Shown here: one piece after another, positions 43,161 to 52,737 of the stretch | Position numbering within the stretch: the first letter of the stretch is position 1 | How the letters are laid out: the number at the start of each line of letters is the position of its first letter | NCBI RefSeq assembly: GCF_000702425.1 | Contig: NZ_JNIE01000002.1 | Span: forward strand, 1-64,000 | Direction of reading: 5' to 3' | Length of the DNA stretch: 64,000 nt | Source: Thermocrinis jamiesonii | GTDB lineage: Bacteria; Aquificota; Aquificia; Aquificales; Aquificaceae | Notes under the pieces: generated by a model | What the model was told of the DNA's origin: nothing | Seen by the model: the letters and a program-made list of their open reading frames with translations, nothing else | Database searches by the model: none | Position numbers and translations under genes: made by a program

Positions 43161-43813
43161 AGCTCCTCTTCTATTTCCTTCAAAATACTATCCAGCTCCC
43201 TCTCTATCCAAAAGTTGGGAGTTTCCATTAGAAAATCTCCTCTGTTGATATCGCTTTTCTTAATTAGTTCAATTTTCACATTGCCCATTTCAAGCTTGTT
43301 AATCAACTGCTCCACAAAAGGGTAATCTTTTGGATTTAAAAATATCCGTACCATACCTCCAATTAGATTACTATTGTCAAGAGCTTTTTCTAAGGCCTTT
43401 AAGATTACCTCTTCCTTTGGAAGTTTGTCAGTCAAATAAAGCTTTCTGGCTATTCGTATTGCTAATTCTTTTAGCTCTTCCTTTATGCGCTCTTCAATTT
43501 TTGAAAGATGGTGTGAAAATTCTTGAATGAGCTTTTCAAAAGTTTCTTTAGAGAGACTTAAATCATTTACTAAGTCTTCCAACTCCTTGTTTTTAACCAG
43601 TAAAGAATTTTTTTCTTCTTCCAATTTAGAGTTAAGGGATCTTAACTCTTCCTTTGTTTTTAAGCACTCCTGCAGTTTTTTCTCCATAGAGATCAAAGCG
43701 TCCTTCAAAGCTTCAACTTCTCTAAGCAGATCTGTGCTTTCTTCACGCTGTTTTTCCTCTTGGACAGGTTCCGAAAGCGCAGGAGAGTGTATAGGTTTAA
43801 AGAAATCAGGCAT
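43157..43813 (-). CDS. fliH: Flagellar export stator FliH
   Basis: Regulates FliI and docks it to the C-ring. The 218 residues have a long central coiled coil (EALKDALISMEKKLQECLKT and following) and a C-terminal domain (EELKELAIRIARKLYLTDKL, MVRIFLNPKDYPFVEQLI, RGDFLMETPNFWIERELD). ATG 43813 with GGAG 7-8 bases upstream is preferred to GTG 43825. The assignment relies on position as well as sequence, as FliH is poorly conserved. Confidence 0.85.
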   Translation of the reverse strand: MPDFFKPIHSPALSEPVQEEKQREESTDLLREVEALKDALISMEKKLQECLKTKEELRSLNSKLEEEKNSLLVKNKELEDLVNDLSLSKETFEKLIQEFSHHLSKIEERIKEELKELAIRIARKLYLTDKLPKEEVILKALEKALDNSNLIGGMVRIFLNPKDYPFVEQLINKLEMGNVKIELIKKSDINRGDFLMETPNFWIERELDSILKEIEEEL

Positions 43814-44810
43814 AGTATTCTCCACTGGTCAAATCTATTATGCCTTGGTCTGCCAAGTTTTTGATTACTCTTATGACCTCTTTTTGAGCCTTCTCTACCT
43901 CACTAACCCTAACAGGTCCCATAGCTTCCATATCTTCTTTCATTATCTCAGCAGCTTTCTTAGACATGTTTGACAGGAATTTTTCCTTTATATCCTCTGG
44001 AGCACCCTTAAGGGCTATCATAAGCACGTTCTTATCAACAGCTTTTAAGATTTCCACTATGGCTTTGTTGTCTAACTTCCTTATGTCTTCAAAGGTAAAC
44101 ATTTTTTCCCTTATCTTTTCTGCTAAATATGGATCTTCTTGTTCCAACTTTAGTAGAATACTGTTTGCTGTGTTTCTATCAAGCGCGTTGAGGATGTTAG
44201 CTACAAGGGGAACACCTTCCATCTTTTGCATAATACCGCTTATTCCCATACTTTTAATCTCTTCTGCTAAAACTTCTATCAATTCACCCATTAATTCGGG
44301 GGATATGTTTTCAAGGGTTGCCATTCTCTTTGTTACTTCCACTTTCAAGCTGTCTGGTAAAAGCTTTAGTACCTCCGCTGATTTTCCAGCGGAAAGCTGA
44401 GAAAGAACCACAGCTATGGTTTGTGGATGTTCATTTCTCAAAAGATTGGCAAGAAAGCGTTCATCCACCCTTTCCAATTCCTGAAAACTTTTTATAAGCG
44501 TTGAACTGCTTAAAAACTCGTATATTTTCGCAAATTTTTCTGGAGGTAATACTTTTCTTGCAAATTCCAATAGAGCTTCCATATCTGGGGTTATGAAGGA
44601 TGTTGCTTTGTATTCTTCTATAAATTCCTTGCCTATCTCCTCTATGTCCTTTAAAGTAATCCCTTCTAAGTTTGAAGCGTAAACGAGGATCTCTTGTATT
44701 TCCTCATCCTTTAGTTCTTTCATAACTTCAACTGCTACCTGAGGCGGGAGTGCCATTAACAGTATGGCAGCCTTTTGTGGTTTGCTCAATTTACTTTTTG
44801 CTTCAGGCAT
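43806..44810 (-). CDS. fliG: Flagellar motor switch protein FliG
   Basis: Rotor protein that interacts with the stator and sets rotation direction. The 334 residues carry the middle-domain motif NEHPQTIAVVLSQL near residue 129, LPDSLKVEVTKRMATLENISPEL, and the C-terminal torque helix region (TFEDIRKLDNKAIVEILKAVDKNVLMIALKG). A clear GGAGGTG precedes the ATG. It heads a fliG-fliH-fliI operon; no other flagellar genes lie in the window. Confidence 0.95.
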   Translation of the reverse strand: MPEAKSKLSKPQKAAILLMALPPQVAVEVMKELKDEEIQEILVYASNLEGITLKDIEEIGKEFIEEYKATSFITPDMEALLEFARKVLPPEKFAKIYEFLSSSTLIKSFQELERVDERFLANLLRNEHPQTIAVVLSQLSAGKSAEVLKLLPDSLKVEVTKRMATLENISPELMGELIEVLAEEIKSMGISGIMQKMEGVPLVANILNALDRNTANSILLKLEQEDPYLAEKIREKMFTFEDIRKLDNKAIVEILKAVDKNVLMIALKGAPEDIKEKFLSNMSKKAAEIMKEDMEAMGPVRVSEVEKAQKEVIRVIKNLADQGIIDLTSGEYYA

Positions 44811-44884
44811 ATTCTATGCACCTCCGATAATTATTATGATAAATCCGAATATACTGGATAGAAATTTCTTTATACTTTTATCTT

Positions 44885-47683
44885 ATGATAGAATGGCTTT
44901 TGAAAAAAATCATAGGGACAAAGAACGAGCGTGAAATAAAGCGCCTTAGAAAGGTTGTTGAGAAAATAAATCAAAAAGAGAAGGAATTGGATGAACTTAC
45001 AAACAAAGAAGTTATTGCTATTTCAAAAGAATTATTCCAAAAAATTTCCCAAGAGGAAAGCTTAAAGGATGAGATCAGCAAGGGTAGGATTACGGAAGAG
45101 GTTATCCTTGCCTTTGCTTTGGTTAAGGAGGCGGGGAAAAGGACCATAGGGCTTAGGTTCTTTGACGTTCAGCTCATTGGTGGTCTTGTTTTACATGAGG
45201 GTAAAATTGCAGAGATGAAGACAGGGGAAGGGAAAACCTTGGTAGCTACTTCAGCTGCTTACGTAAATGCCCTAACGGACAGAGGAGTGCATGTGGTGAC
45301 TGTCAACGATTACTTGGCAAGAAGAGACGCACAGTGGATGGGTCCCATATACAGGTTCTTGGGCTTGGAGGTGGGTGTAATAAACTCAGATTATAGTTCC
45401 TACAGGGTGGAGTGGGTGGATGAAGATTTGTTCAAAAAAGCGGTAGAAGAAGACCTTAGAGTATGGCCTAAGGGATACTTTGAAGAAATACTTCCTTCAG
45501 AAAAAATAAACGTGGAAGCAAAAAAGGCGTTTTTTACCAAGTTGGTTTCTTGCGATAGAAGAAGCGCATACCAAGCCCACATAACTTACGGCACAAACAA
45601 CGAGTTTGGCTTTGACTATCTAAGAGACAACATGAGCTTTTCTTTGGATGATATAGTTCAAGTAAAGGGACATCACTATGCCATAATAGACGAGGTGGAT
45701 TCTATACTCATAGACGAGGCAAGGGTCCCGCTGATAATATCGGGGCCATCCCAGATGGATACTTCCATTTACTACAAGGCAGACCAAGCGGTGAGAAGGT
45801 TAAAAGCTGGAGAAGACTACACGGTAGATGAAAAAAATAGGACTGTTCAGCTAAAGGAAGAAGGTATAAAAAAGCTTGAGGAGTTTTTGGGAATTGAAAA
45901 CCTTTATGACATTAAATACATAGACCTACTGCACGCTATTTATCAATCCTTAAAAGCTCACGAGCTGTTTAAAAGGGATGTGCATTACATAGTAAAGGAT
46001 GGAGAGGTGCTAATAGTGGACGAATTTACGGGTAGGGTTTTACCTGGTAGAAGATGGTCCGACGGATTGCATCAGGCTATAGAGGTCAAGGAGGGTGTGC
46101 CCATACAGCAAGAGAATCAAACTTTGGCAAGCATAACTTTTCAGAACTACTTTAGGCTTTACCAAAAGTTGGCTGGTATGACTGGAACAGCAGAAACTGA
46201 AGCTTTAGAGTTTAAAGAAATATATGGGCTTGATGTGGTTGTGGTTCCAACTCACAAGCCCATGCGCAGGAAAGACTTGCCAGATATGGTCTTTAAGACC
46301 AAAAAGGAAAAGTGGGAGGAGGTGGTAAAACAGATAGAAAAAGAGCACAGCAGAGGAAGACCCATCTTAGTAGGCACAATATCCATAGAAGACTCAGAGC
46401 ATCTTTCTAAACTTTTGAAAGAAAGAGGCATACCTCATAACGTGCTTAACGCAAAACATCACGAAAAGGAGGCAGAGATAATTGCTCAGGCGGGAAGGCT
46501 TGGAGCTGTTACCATATCCACCAACATGGCAGGTAGAGGTACGGACATACTGCTTGGTGGAAATCCGGAGTATTTAGCTAAGGAAATTCTGAGAAAAAAG
46601 GGTAAAATTCCGGAGGAGGCTACTCAGGAAGAGTGGAAGTCCGCTCTGCAAGAAGCATACAGAATAACTGAAGAGGAAAAGAAAAAGGTAATTGAACTTG
46701 GTGGTCTATTAGTTATAGGAACGGAAAGGCACGAATCAAGGAGGATAGACAACCAGCTGAGGGGTAGAGCTGGTAGGCAAGGCGACCCAGGTGAATCCAG
46801 ATTTATTCTTTCCCTTGAGGATGACCTTCTGAGGCTATTTGGTGGAGACAAGGTAAAGAAGATGATGGAGCTTTTGAAGATCCCCGAAGGGGAACCCATA
46901 GAAAGCAGAATGGTAACGAAGGCTATCGAAAATGCACAGAAAAGGATAGAAGCCCAGAATTTCCAAATAAGGAAGAGACTTTTAGAATACGACAACGTAG
47001 TAAATGTGCAAAGGCAAACTGTTTATGGATTAAGAAGGGATATTTTGGAAGGCAAGGACTTAGAAGAATACTTGGAGGAGTTTGTAAAGGATGTGCTTAA
47101 TCAAAAGGTTACACAGCTATTGCCTGAAGAGGATCCTGAACTTTGGGAGTTAAAGCCCTTGGAAGATTATTTAAATGAACTAACTGGAAGAAAAATAGAC
47201 ATTCCAAAGGTTAGAGACAAAGAAGAGCTTGTGGAAAAGCTAAGCGCTGAAATACTCAGCATACTGGAAGAAAAGAAAAAGGTGTGGGGAGATACTCTTT
47301 TTAGAGAGATCTTTAAGGTGATTGCACTGTCCAACCTTGACCAGCTATGGAGGGAACACCTTCATATACTTGACAGACTAAGGGAGGGTATATACCTGAG
47401 GGGATATGCTGCAAAGGATCCGTTGGTGGAATACAAAAAGGAAGCTTTCTTGCTCTTTGAAAACATGCTGTATAACCTAAAGGAAAAGGTACTTGAAGAT
47501 TTGATTAAGGTTCAGGTTGCTTCTCAAGAAGAGGTGGAAGAGGAGGTAAAAAGGGAAGAGGAGGAAAGGGAAAAACTGCTTAAATCTGCCATTTTCAGTG
47601 GGGTAGAAGGCAAAAAGGACGAAAAAGGGCCAAGAAGGAAGACTTTAAAGGAAAGGTTAAAAGCCAAAAGGAAGAAGGTCTAA
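44885..47683 (+). CDS. secA: Preprotein translocase ATPase SecA
   Basis: Motor of Sec protein export. The 932 residues have Walker A EMKTGEGKT (110-117), HVVTVNDYLARRDA, Walker B VDSILIDEAR, and the second ATPase half (NMAGRGTDILLGG, RQLRGRAGRQGD-type region). After residue 170 about 50 extra residues interrupt the region that in E. coli runs directly to ITYGTNN. The C terminus ends in a basic tail without the zinc-binding cysteines. TATACT lies 8 bases before the ATG and there is no Shine-Dalgarno. Confidence 0.96.
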   Translation: MIEWLLKKIIGTKNEREIKRLRKVVEKINQKEKELDELTNKEVIAISKELFQKISQEESLKDEISKGRITEEVILAFALVKEAGKRTIGLRFFDVQLIGGLVLHEGKIAEMKTGEGKTLVATSAAYVNALTDRGVHVVTVNDYLARRDAQWMGPIYRFLGLEVGVINSDYSSYRVEWVDEDLFKKAVEEDLRVWPKGYFEEILPSEKINVEAKKAFFTKLVSCDRRSAYQAHITYGTNNEFGFDYLRDNMSFSLDDIVQVKGHHYAIIDEVDSILIDEARVPLIISGPSQMDTSIYYKADQAVRRLKAGEDYTVDEKNRTVQLKEEGIKKLEEFLGIENLYDIKYIDLLHAIYQSLKAHELFKRDVHYIVKDGEVLIVDEFTGRVLPGRRWSDGLHQAIEVKEGVPIQQENQTLASITFQNYFRLYQKLAGMTGTAETEALEFKEIYGLDVVVVPTHKPMRRKDLPDMVFKTKKEKWEEVVKQIEKEHSRGRPILVGTISIEDSEHLSKLLKERGIPHNVLNAKHHEKEAEIIAQAGRLGAVTISTNMAGRGTDILLGGNPEYLAKEILRKKGKIPEEATQEEWKSALQEAYRITEEEKKKVIELGGLLVIGTERHESRRIDNQLRGRAGRQGDPGESRFILSLEDDLLRLFGGDKVKKMMELLKIPEGEPIESRMVTKAIENAQKRIEAQNFQIRKRLLEYDNVVNVQRQTVYGLRRDILEGKDLEEYLEEFVKDVLNQKVTQLLPEEDPELWELKPLEDYLNELTGRKIDIPKVRDKEELVEKLSAEILSILEEKKKVWGDTLFREIFKVIALSNLDQLWREHLHILDRLREGIYLRGYAAKDPLVEYKKEAFLLFENMLYNLKEKVLEDLIKVQVASQEEVEEEVKREEEEREKLLKSAIFSGVEGKKDEKGPRRKTLKERLKAKRKKV

Positions 47684-47728
47684 GCAAAAGTCAGAAACTT
47701 CAATAGATTGGGGTATAATACTTTACCT

Positions 47729-48646
47729 ATGGAATACGCCTTCTTTGAAGACAAAATAGTGCCAGTAGAAGAGGCAAAGATAAGTATAAAGACCAACTCT
47801 TTTCATTATGGCACCGCAGTTTTTGAGGGTATAAGGGCTTATTGGAATGAAGAGGAAGAACAACTATACATCCTATTTGCCAAAGAGCACTACCAGAGGC
47901 TTTTAAACAACTGTAGAGCTATGTTCATGGAACTTAAGTATTCCGCCGAAGATTTAGTGGATATTACAAAGGAAATTCTAAGAAAAAGCGAAGTAAGGGA
48001 GGATGTTTATATAAGACCTATAGCTTACTTCAAAGACCTTGCTCTAACTCCAAAGCTTGTCGGCTTTACCCCCACTGTTGCCATATACATTTACAAGTTT
48101 GGTAGATATTTGGACACTTCCAAGGGAATTAGGGTAAAGGTTTCTTCTTGGCGTAGGAACGACGACAACTCTATCCCTTCAAGGTGGAAGGTAGCAGGTG
48201 CTTATGTAAACAGTGCGTTGGCTAAAACTGAAGCTCTCCTATCTGGATATGACGAGGCGATAATGTTAAATCAGAACGGTTTTGTAGCAGAAGGTTCGGG
48301 AGAAAACATATTTATACTGAGAGGTAGAAAACTTATAACCCCTTCTTACTCAGAGCACATATTGGAGGGCATAACAAGATCTGCGGTCATAAAGCTTGCA
48401 AAGAATGAGCTGATGTTAGAAGTTGAAGAAAGACCCGTAGCAAGGAGTGAGCTTTATATAGCAGATGAAATTTTTCTAACAGGAACCGCCGCTGAGATAA
48501 CACCGGTGATTGAGGTAGACAACAGAAAAATAAATGGAGGGGAAGTGGGACCCATCACAAAAGAACTGCAGGAACTTTATTTTAAGGCTGTGAGTGGTAG
48601 GATGGAAAGATACAAAGTTTGGCTTACGCCAGTTTATGAAAAGTGA
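47729..48646 (+). CDS. ilvE: Branched-chain amino acid aminotransferase
   Basis: PLP enzyme for the last step of leucine, isoleucine and valine synthesis. I start at ATG 47729 (MEYAFFEDKIVPVEEA): the longer frame from 47708 uses a TTG and contains a perfect TATAAT, 9 bases before this ATG. The 305 residues include HYGTAVFEGIRAYW, the PLP lysine in SRWKVAGAYVNS near residue 153, and EGSGENIFI and GITRSAVIKLA. It functionally complements leuA elsewhere in the window. Confidence 0.95.
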   Translation: MEYAFFEDKIVPVEEAKISIKTNSFHYGTAVFEGIRAYWNEEEEQLYILFAKEHYQRLLNNCRAMFMELKYSAEDLVDITKEILRKSEVREDVYIRPIAYFKDLALTPKLVGFTPTVAIYIYKFGRYLDTSKGIRVKVSSWRRNDDNSIPSRWKVAGAYVNSALAKTEALLSGYDEAIMLNQNGFVAEGSGENIFILRGRKLITPSYSEHILEGITRSAVIKLAKNELMLEVEERPVARSELYIADEIFLTGTAAEITPVIEVDNRKINGGEVGPITKELQELYFKAVSGRMERYKVWLTPVYEK

Positions 48647-49709
48647 AATATACGAAGAATTAAGATTAAGAGCTTACGAGTATCTAACCCTAAGCAGGTT
48701 TCCTGGCACAAAGGAACACAAAAAAGCAAAGGAAATTATAAAGACCATTCTTAGAGAAAAGGCTATTCCTTTTGTGGAAGAACGTTTTTCAGTAAAAAAG
48801 CGTGTGCCGGTTAGAGCTTATTTAGAAACAAATGGAAATTTTGTTAAAGCTTTTCCCTTTGTTGGAAGTTTGAGCGGAACCTTTGAAGGATACGTAAAGG
48901 AAGATTTTATAGAAGGGGACATAGCCCTTCAGGAAGCAAAGAGCGTAAACTTTGAGCTTTTAAAGAACAAAAATGTAAAAGCTTTGGTTTGTTATCTTGG
49001 CAGTTTAGACCAAATATTCTACGGTGCGGTGCATGAAGATTTAGCGGTAGTTTCTATTAAAAGGAGCGAGCTTCCAAAAGTAAAGGACTTTTACGTCAGG
49101 CTTTATGTGGAAAGCAAAGAAGAAGAGCTTAGGTGTAGCAACATAGTGTTTGAGTTGGGAAAAGGTCCTGTGGTTTATGTGATAGCTCATATGGATACAA
49201 AGCCAGAAACTTGCGGAGCGGTAGACAACGGATTGGCATCTTTCATCCTACCTTATCTCTACCAAGAGTTGAAGAAGGACTTTAGACTTCCTTTCAAACT
49301 TAGGTTTCTGATTACCGATTGTGAGGAAATAGGTTTAGAAGGTGCAAAGCACCATGTAAGCAAGGGACTAAAACATGCATATTATTGCATTAACTTAGAT
49401 GGCATAGGATGGAACAGTCCGGTGGTTATATACAGAGATAGTGGTGGATACAACGATCATGAGTTGTCTGAGCGTTTCTACCGCATAGCAAGGCAGGTAG
49501 GTTTAGAAGTTGAACTCAAAGCGGTCCCATCCGCAAAAAGCGACCACATACCCTTCAAAATGGCTGGACTAAAAACGCTTTTCTTAAGCTCCCATCCACT
49601 ACCTATTAGGCACACTATCTGCGACAATTACTACGCAATAGATTGGCAAATAGCCAAGCTTTGGTTTTTTGCTGTTTTGCATTTCCTAAAAGACCTTGGA
49701 AAAATTTAA
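48636..49709 (+). CDS. M28-family zinc aminopeptidase
   Basis: 357 residues from ATG 48636, overlapping the ilvE stop by 11 bp (a GTG at 48594 would extend it 14 residues). The two-zinc site is recognisable: AHMDTKPETCGAVDNGLA (His, Asp), DCEEIGLEGAKHH (the Glu-Glu pair), INLDGIGWN (Asp) and a late HTICDNYYAID (His). No signal peptide is seen, so a cytoplasmic peptidase is likely. Substrate unknown. Confidence 0.85.
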   Translation: MKSEIYEELRLRAYEYLTLSRFPGTKEHKKAKEIIKTILREKAIPFVEERFSVKKRVPVRAYLETNGNFVKAFPFVGSLSGTFEGYVKEDFIEGDIALQEAKSVNFELLKNKNVKALVCYLGSLDQIFYGAVHEDLAVVSIKRSELPKVKDFYVRLYVESKEEELRCSNIVFELGKGPVVYVIAHMDTKPETCGAVDNGLASFILPYLYQELKKDFRLPFKLRFLITDCEEIGLEGAKHHVSKGLKHAYYCINLDGIGWNSPVVIYRDSGGYNDHELSERFYRIARQVGLEVELKAVPSAKSDHIPFKMAGLKTLFLSSHPLPIRHTICDNYYAIDWQIAKLWFFAVLHFLKDLGKI

Positions 49710-49782
49710 AACACGAAAGCTAACAGCACTCCTATAAAGGCAAGAAGTTGTGCAAAAAAGTTTTTCTCTGTTTTCCGAACTT

Positions 49783-49833
49783 CTTATAAGTTTTGCTTAT
49801 CTTCTCCATAAGATAAGCTTATGATTGTATAAG
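49783..49833 (+). promoter_or_regulatory. Cluster of CTTAT/ATAAG half-sites with a perfect hairpin upstream of the Soe-type operon
   Basis: Contains the palindrome CTTATAAG (49783-49790), a 9-bp perfect stem GCTTATCTT/AAGATAAGC with loop CTCCAT (49795-49818), an overlapping palindrome ATAAGCTTAT (49813-49822) and TATAAG (49828-49833). It lies 60-110 bases before the soeA ATG. It may be an operator or an RNA structure. There is no U-run for termination. Confidence 0.45.
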
Positions 49834-49893
49834 AAAGTTGAAATTGAAAACGATAGAAAATTTTTAAACTTTTTAATAGCAGGAGGTTTTCCC

Positions 49894-52737
49894 ATGGATG
49901 TAGGTGGAAGCTTTTATGACAGAAAAGCGTACAGCACTTGTTATATGTGTGCCTGCAGGTGTGGGATAGAGGTATATATCAGAAACAACAAAGTTACTTA
50001 CATAAAGGGGAACGATGCGCATCCTACTAACAAAGGTGTTTTGTGTGCAAAAGGTTCTTCTGGTATTATGAAAGAATACAGTCCTGCAAGGCTCAGAAAG
50101 CCTCTGCTTAGGGTAGGTCCAAGAGGTTCTGGTAAGTTCAAGGAAATAGAGTGGGAAGAGGCGCTGCAAATAGCAGTGCAGTGGTTAGAGGAAGCTCGTA
50201 AAAAAGGACCATACAAGATAGCCTTCTTTACCGGAAGGGATCAAATGCAACAGATAAACAGCTGGTTTGCAAGCCAGTTGGGAACTGTAAATTGGGCAGC
50301 TCACGGTGGATTTTGCTCTGTAAATATCGCCGCCGCAGGTCTTTACTCCATAGGTGGTTCCTTTTGGGAATTTGGAGAAGCAGATTTTGAAAACACTAAA
50401 TACTTTATGCTCGTGGGTGTGGCAGAAGACCACTCTTCCAATCCGTTTAAGCTTGGCATTCAGGAGATGAAGCGCAAGGGTGGGAAATTTGTAGTCGTCA
50501 ATCCTGTAAGATGGGGCTATGGTGCGATAGCAGACGAGTGGATCCCAATAAAACCTGGCACAGATGGAGCATTTTTCCTTGGTTTAATGCACGTGCTGTT
50601 TAAGTATAACTTGGTGAATTGGGAGTTTCTTAAAGAATACACCAACGCAAGCTGGCTTGTAATTCAAGCACCAGGAACCTCAAAGGATGGACTCTTTTAC
50701 AGAAACCAAGAAGGAAAACCTATGGTTTTTGACAAGAAAAGTCAGAGCTTTAAGCCTGCGGATAGGATAGTGCCAGACGATTTGGATCCAGCTTTCATCG
50801 GAGAGTTCAAAACACCAGAGGGATATACTGTAAGACCAGCCTTTGACATATTCGCAGAAAGACTTGTAAAAGATTATTCGCCAGAAAAGGTGGAAAAGAT
50901 AACAGGCATTCCTGCAAAGGACATAGAGCGTATAGCCAAAGAGATGGGCACAATAGCGTTGTATCATCCTATAGAACTTCCCATTGAATGGACCGACGTT
51001 TGGGGAAGAAAGCACAAAAAGGTTGTTGGAAGGCCAGTATCCTTCCACATTATGAGGGGTATAGCTTCCCACAGCAATGGCTTTCAGACCGCAAGGGCTG
51101 TTTTCTTGCTTATGATGATGTTGGGCGTGGTGGATGTGCCCGGAGGATTTCTCAATAAGCCCCCCTATCCAAAACACATAGAAGATCTTCCCAAACCTTA
51201 CAAGATTACAAGGCCAGACGAGATAAAGTACGGAGAAATCTATCCTGGACCTCACCTTGGTTATGTTCAAAACCCGGACGATCTCTTGGTGGATGAAAAA
51301 GGAAACCCAGTAAGAATAGACTGGGCTTACAGCTGGTGGTTCCCAATGACAGCTCACGGACTAATTCAAAACGTGATCCCTGCAGCCTATCAGCAAAACC
51401 CTTACGGAATAGAAGTTTTGATGATCTACATGGCAAACATGGCTTGGAACTCGTCCCAGAACATTCCTTACATCATAGAAGCCCTGACTGCCACAGACCC
51501 TGCGGGCAACTACATAATACCAAAGATCATTACCATAGATGCTTTCTACAGCGAACAGGTTGCTTATTCGGATTTAGTCTTGCCAGATGCTACATACCTT
51601 GAGCAGTGGTTTGCGTTGTCTTTGCTTGACAGACCACCTTCTGCAGTAGATGGTCCAGTAGATGCGCTGAGACACCCCATCGTAGATCCCAAACAAAACG
51701 GCTACGATGTGATGGGTTGGGGGGATATAATGGTAGAACTTGGCTCAAGGCTGAAACTTCCCGGCTTTGTAAATCCAGACGGTTCAAGAAAATACAAGGA
51801 CTTTAAGGATTTTCTTATAAATTGGCAGATAAGACCGGGTGTGGGTGCCCTTGCGGGATGGAGGGGTAAAAACGGAGACAAACACTTTGTAGGAGAGCCC
51901 AACCCTAAGCAATTGGAAATGTACATCAAAAACAAGGGATTTTTCTACTACAAACTTCCGGACAACATGAGATATTACAGACACGTAAATAAGGACTACC
52001 AGGAATGGGCGGTTGGTGTTGGTTTCCTAAAGAAGGTAGCCCCAATAGTGTTTAACTTTTACCTTGAATCCCTTCAAACCTTTAGACTTGCAGGTCAGGG
52101 ACTTTGGGAAGGTAAAAATCAACCACCGAACGACCCAATCCTCAGAGAAAGACTTATTAAATACTTTGATCCCCTTCCTTTCTGGTATCCGCCCTTTGAA
52201 GAAGAAGTTTCCGGAAAAGACTATCCACTTTATGCCTTTACCCAAAGGCCCCAGTGGATGTATCACTCTTGGGACTCTCAAAATGCATGGTTAAGACAGA
52301 TATCCACAAGAAATTACCTTTACATGAATCCAAAGACCGCAGAAAAACTCGGTATAAAACACTTAGATTGGGTATGGGTTGAGTCAAGAATAGGAAAGGT
52401 TAAGTGTCAAGTATTCCTAACAAACACCACAGAACCCAATTCAGTTTGGACCTGGAACGCCATAGGTAAAATGAAAGGTGCTTGGGGTTTAAAGCCAGAG
52501 GCAGAAGAAGGTCATCAAGGCTTTCTGCTGAACCATGTGATACCTCACAGCATCAACATTGGAGGAAGGGAGATCTATTATGGAGACCCAATAACTGGAC
52601 ACTTGGCGTGGTTTGACACAAAGGTAAAGGTCTATAAAGCAGAGGATCAAACGCCAGAAACTTATCCACAGTTTGAAATAGAACCATTAGATTATATAAA
52701 GGAAAGATGGGTAGAGGTTTTAAGGTATAAACCATGA
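49894..52737 (+). CDS. soeA: Molybdopterin oxidoreductase catalytic subunit, SoeA-like (sulfite dehydrogenase)
   Basis: 947 residues of the DMSO-reductase family. The N-terminal 4Fe-4S ligands are Cys 16, 19, 23 and 51 (CYMCACRC and VLCAKG). HGGFCSVN near residue 141 offers a cysteine as likely molybdenum ligand. MGD-binding segments follow to the C terminus (NPKTAEKLGIKHLDWVWVES). Length, lack of a clear Tat signal and the SoeB/DmsC-like partners fit cytoplasmic sulfite:quinone oxidoreductase SoeABC; polysulfide or sulfur reductase is the alternative. AGGAGG 8 bases upstream decides ATG 49894. It overlaps the Uma2 gene by 4 bp. Confidence 0.72.
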   Translation: MDVGGSFYDRKAYSTCYMCACRCGIEVYIRNNKVTYIKGNDAHPTNKGVLCAKGSSGIMKEYSPARLRKPLLRVGPRGSGKFKEIEWEEALQIAVQWLEEARKKGPYKIAFFTGRDQMQQINSWFASQLGTVNWAAHGGFCSVNIAAAGLYSIGGSFWEFGEADFENTKYFMLVGVAEDHSSNPFKLGIQEMKRKGGKFVVVNPVRWGYGAIADEWIPIKPGTDGAFFLGLMHVLFKYNLVNWEFLKEYTNASWLVIQAPGTSKDGLFYRNQEGKPMVFDKKSQSFKPADRIVPDDLDPAFIGEFKTPEGYTVRPAFDIFAERLVKDYSPEKVEKITGIPAKDIERIAKEMGTIALYHPIELPIEWTDVWGRKHKKVVGRPVSFHIMRGIASHSNGFQTARAVFLLMMMLGVVDVPGGFLNKPPYPKHIEDLPKPYKITRPDEIKYGEIYPGPHLGYVQNPDDLLVDEKGNPVRIDWAYSWWFPMTAHGLIQNVIPAAYQQNPYGIEVLMIYMANMAWNSSQNIPYIIEALTATDPAGNYIIPKIITIDAFYSEQVAYSDLVLPDATYLEQWFALSLLDRPPSAVDGPVDALRHPIVDPKQNGYDVMGWGDIMVELGSRLKLPGFVNPDGSRKYKDFKDFLINWQIRPGVGALAGWRGKNGDKHFVGEPNPKQLEMYIKNKGFFYYKLPDNMRYYRHVNKDYQEWAVGVGFLKKVAPIVFNFYLESLQTFRLAGQGLWEGKNQPPNDPILRERLIKYFDPLPFWYPPFEEEVSGKDYPLYAFTQRPQWMYHSWDSQNAWLRQISTRNYLYMNPKTAEKLGIKHLDWVWVESRIGKVKCQVFLTNTTEPNSVWTWNAIGKMKGAWGLKPEAEEGHQGFLLNHVIPHSINIGGREIYYGDPITGHLAWFDTKVKVYKAEDQTPETYPQFEIEPLDYIKERWVEVLRYKP

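Noticed and set aside
50680-51357. 225-codon open frame on the minus strand inside soeA
   Set aside because: It is antisense to the conserved molybdoenzyme frame, has no recognisable domain, and its composition (many Tyr, His and Ser) is typical of a shadow frame.
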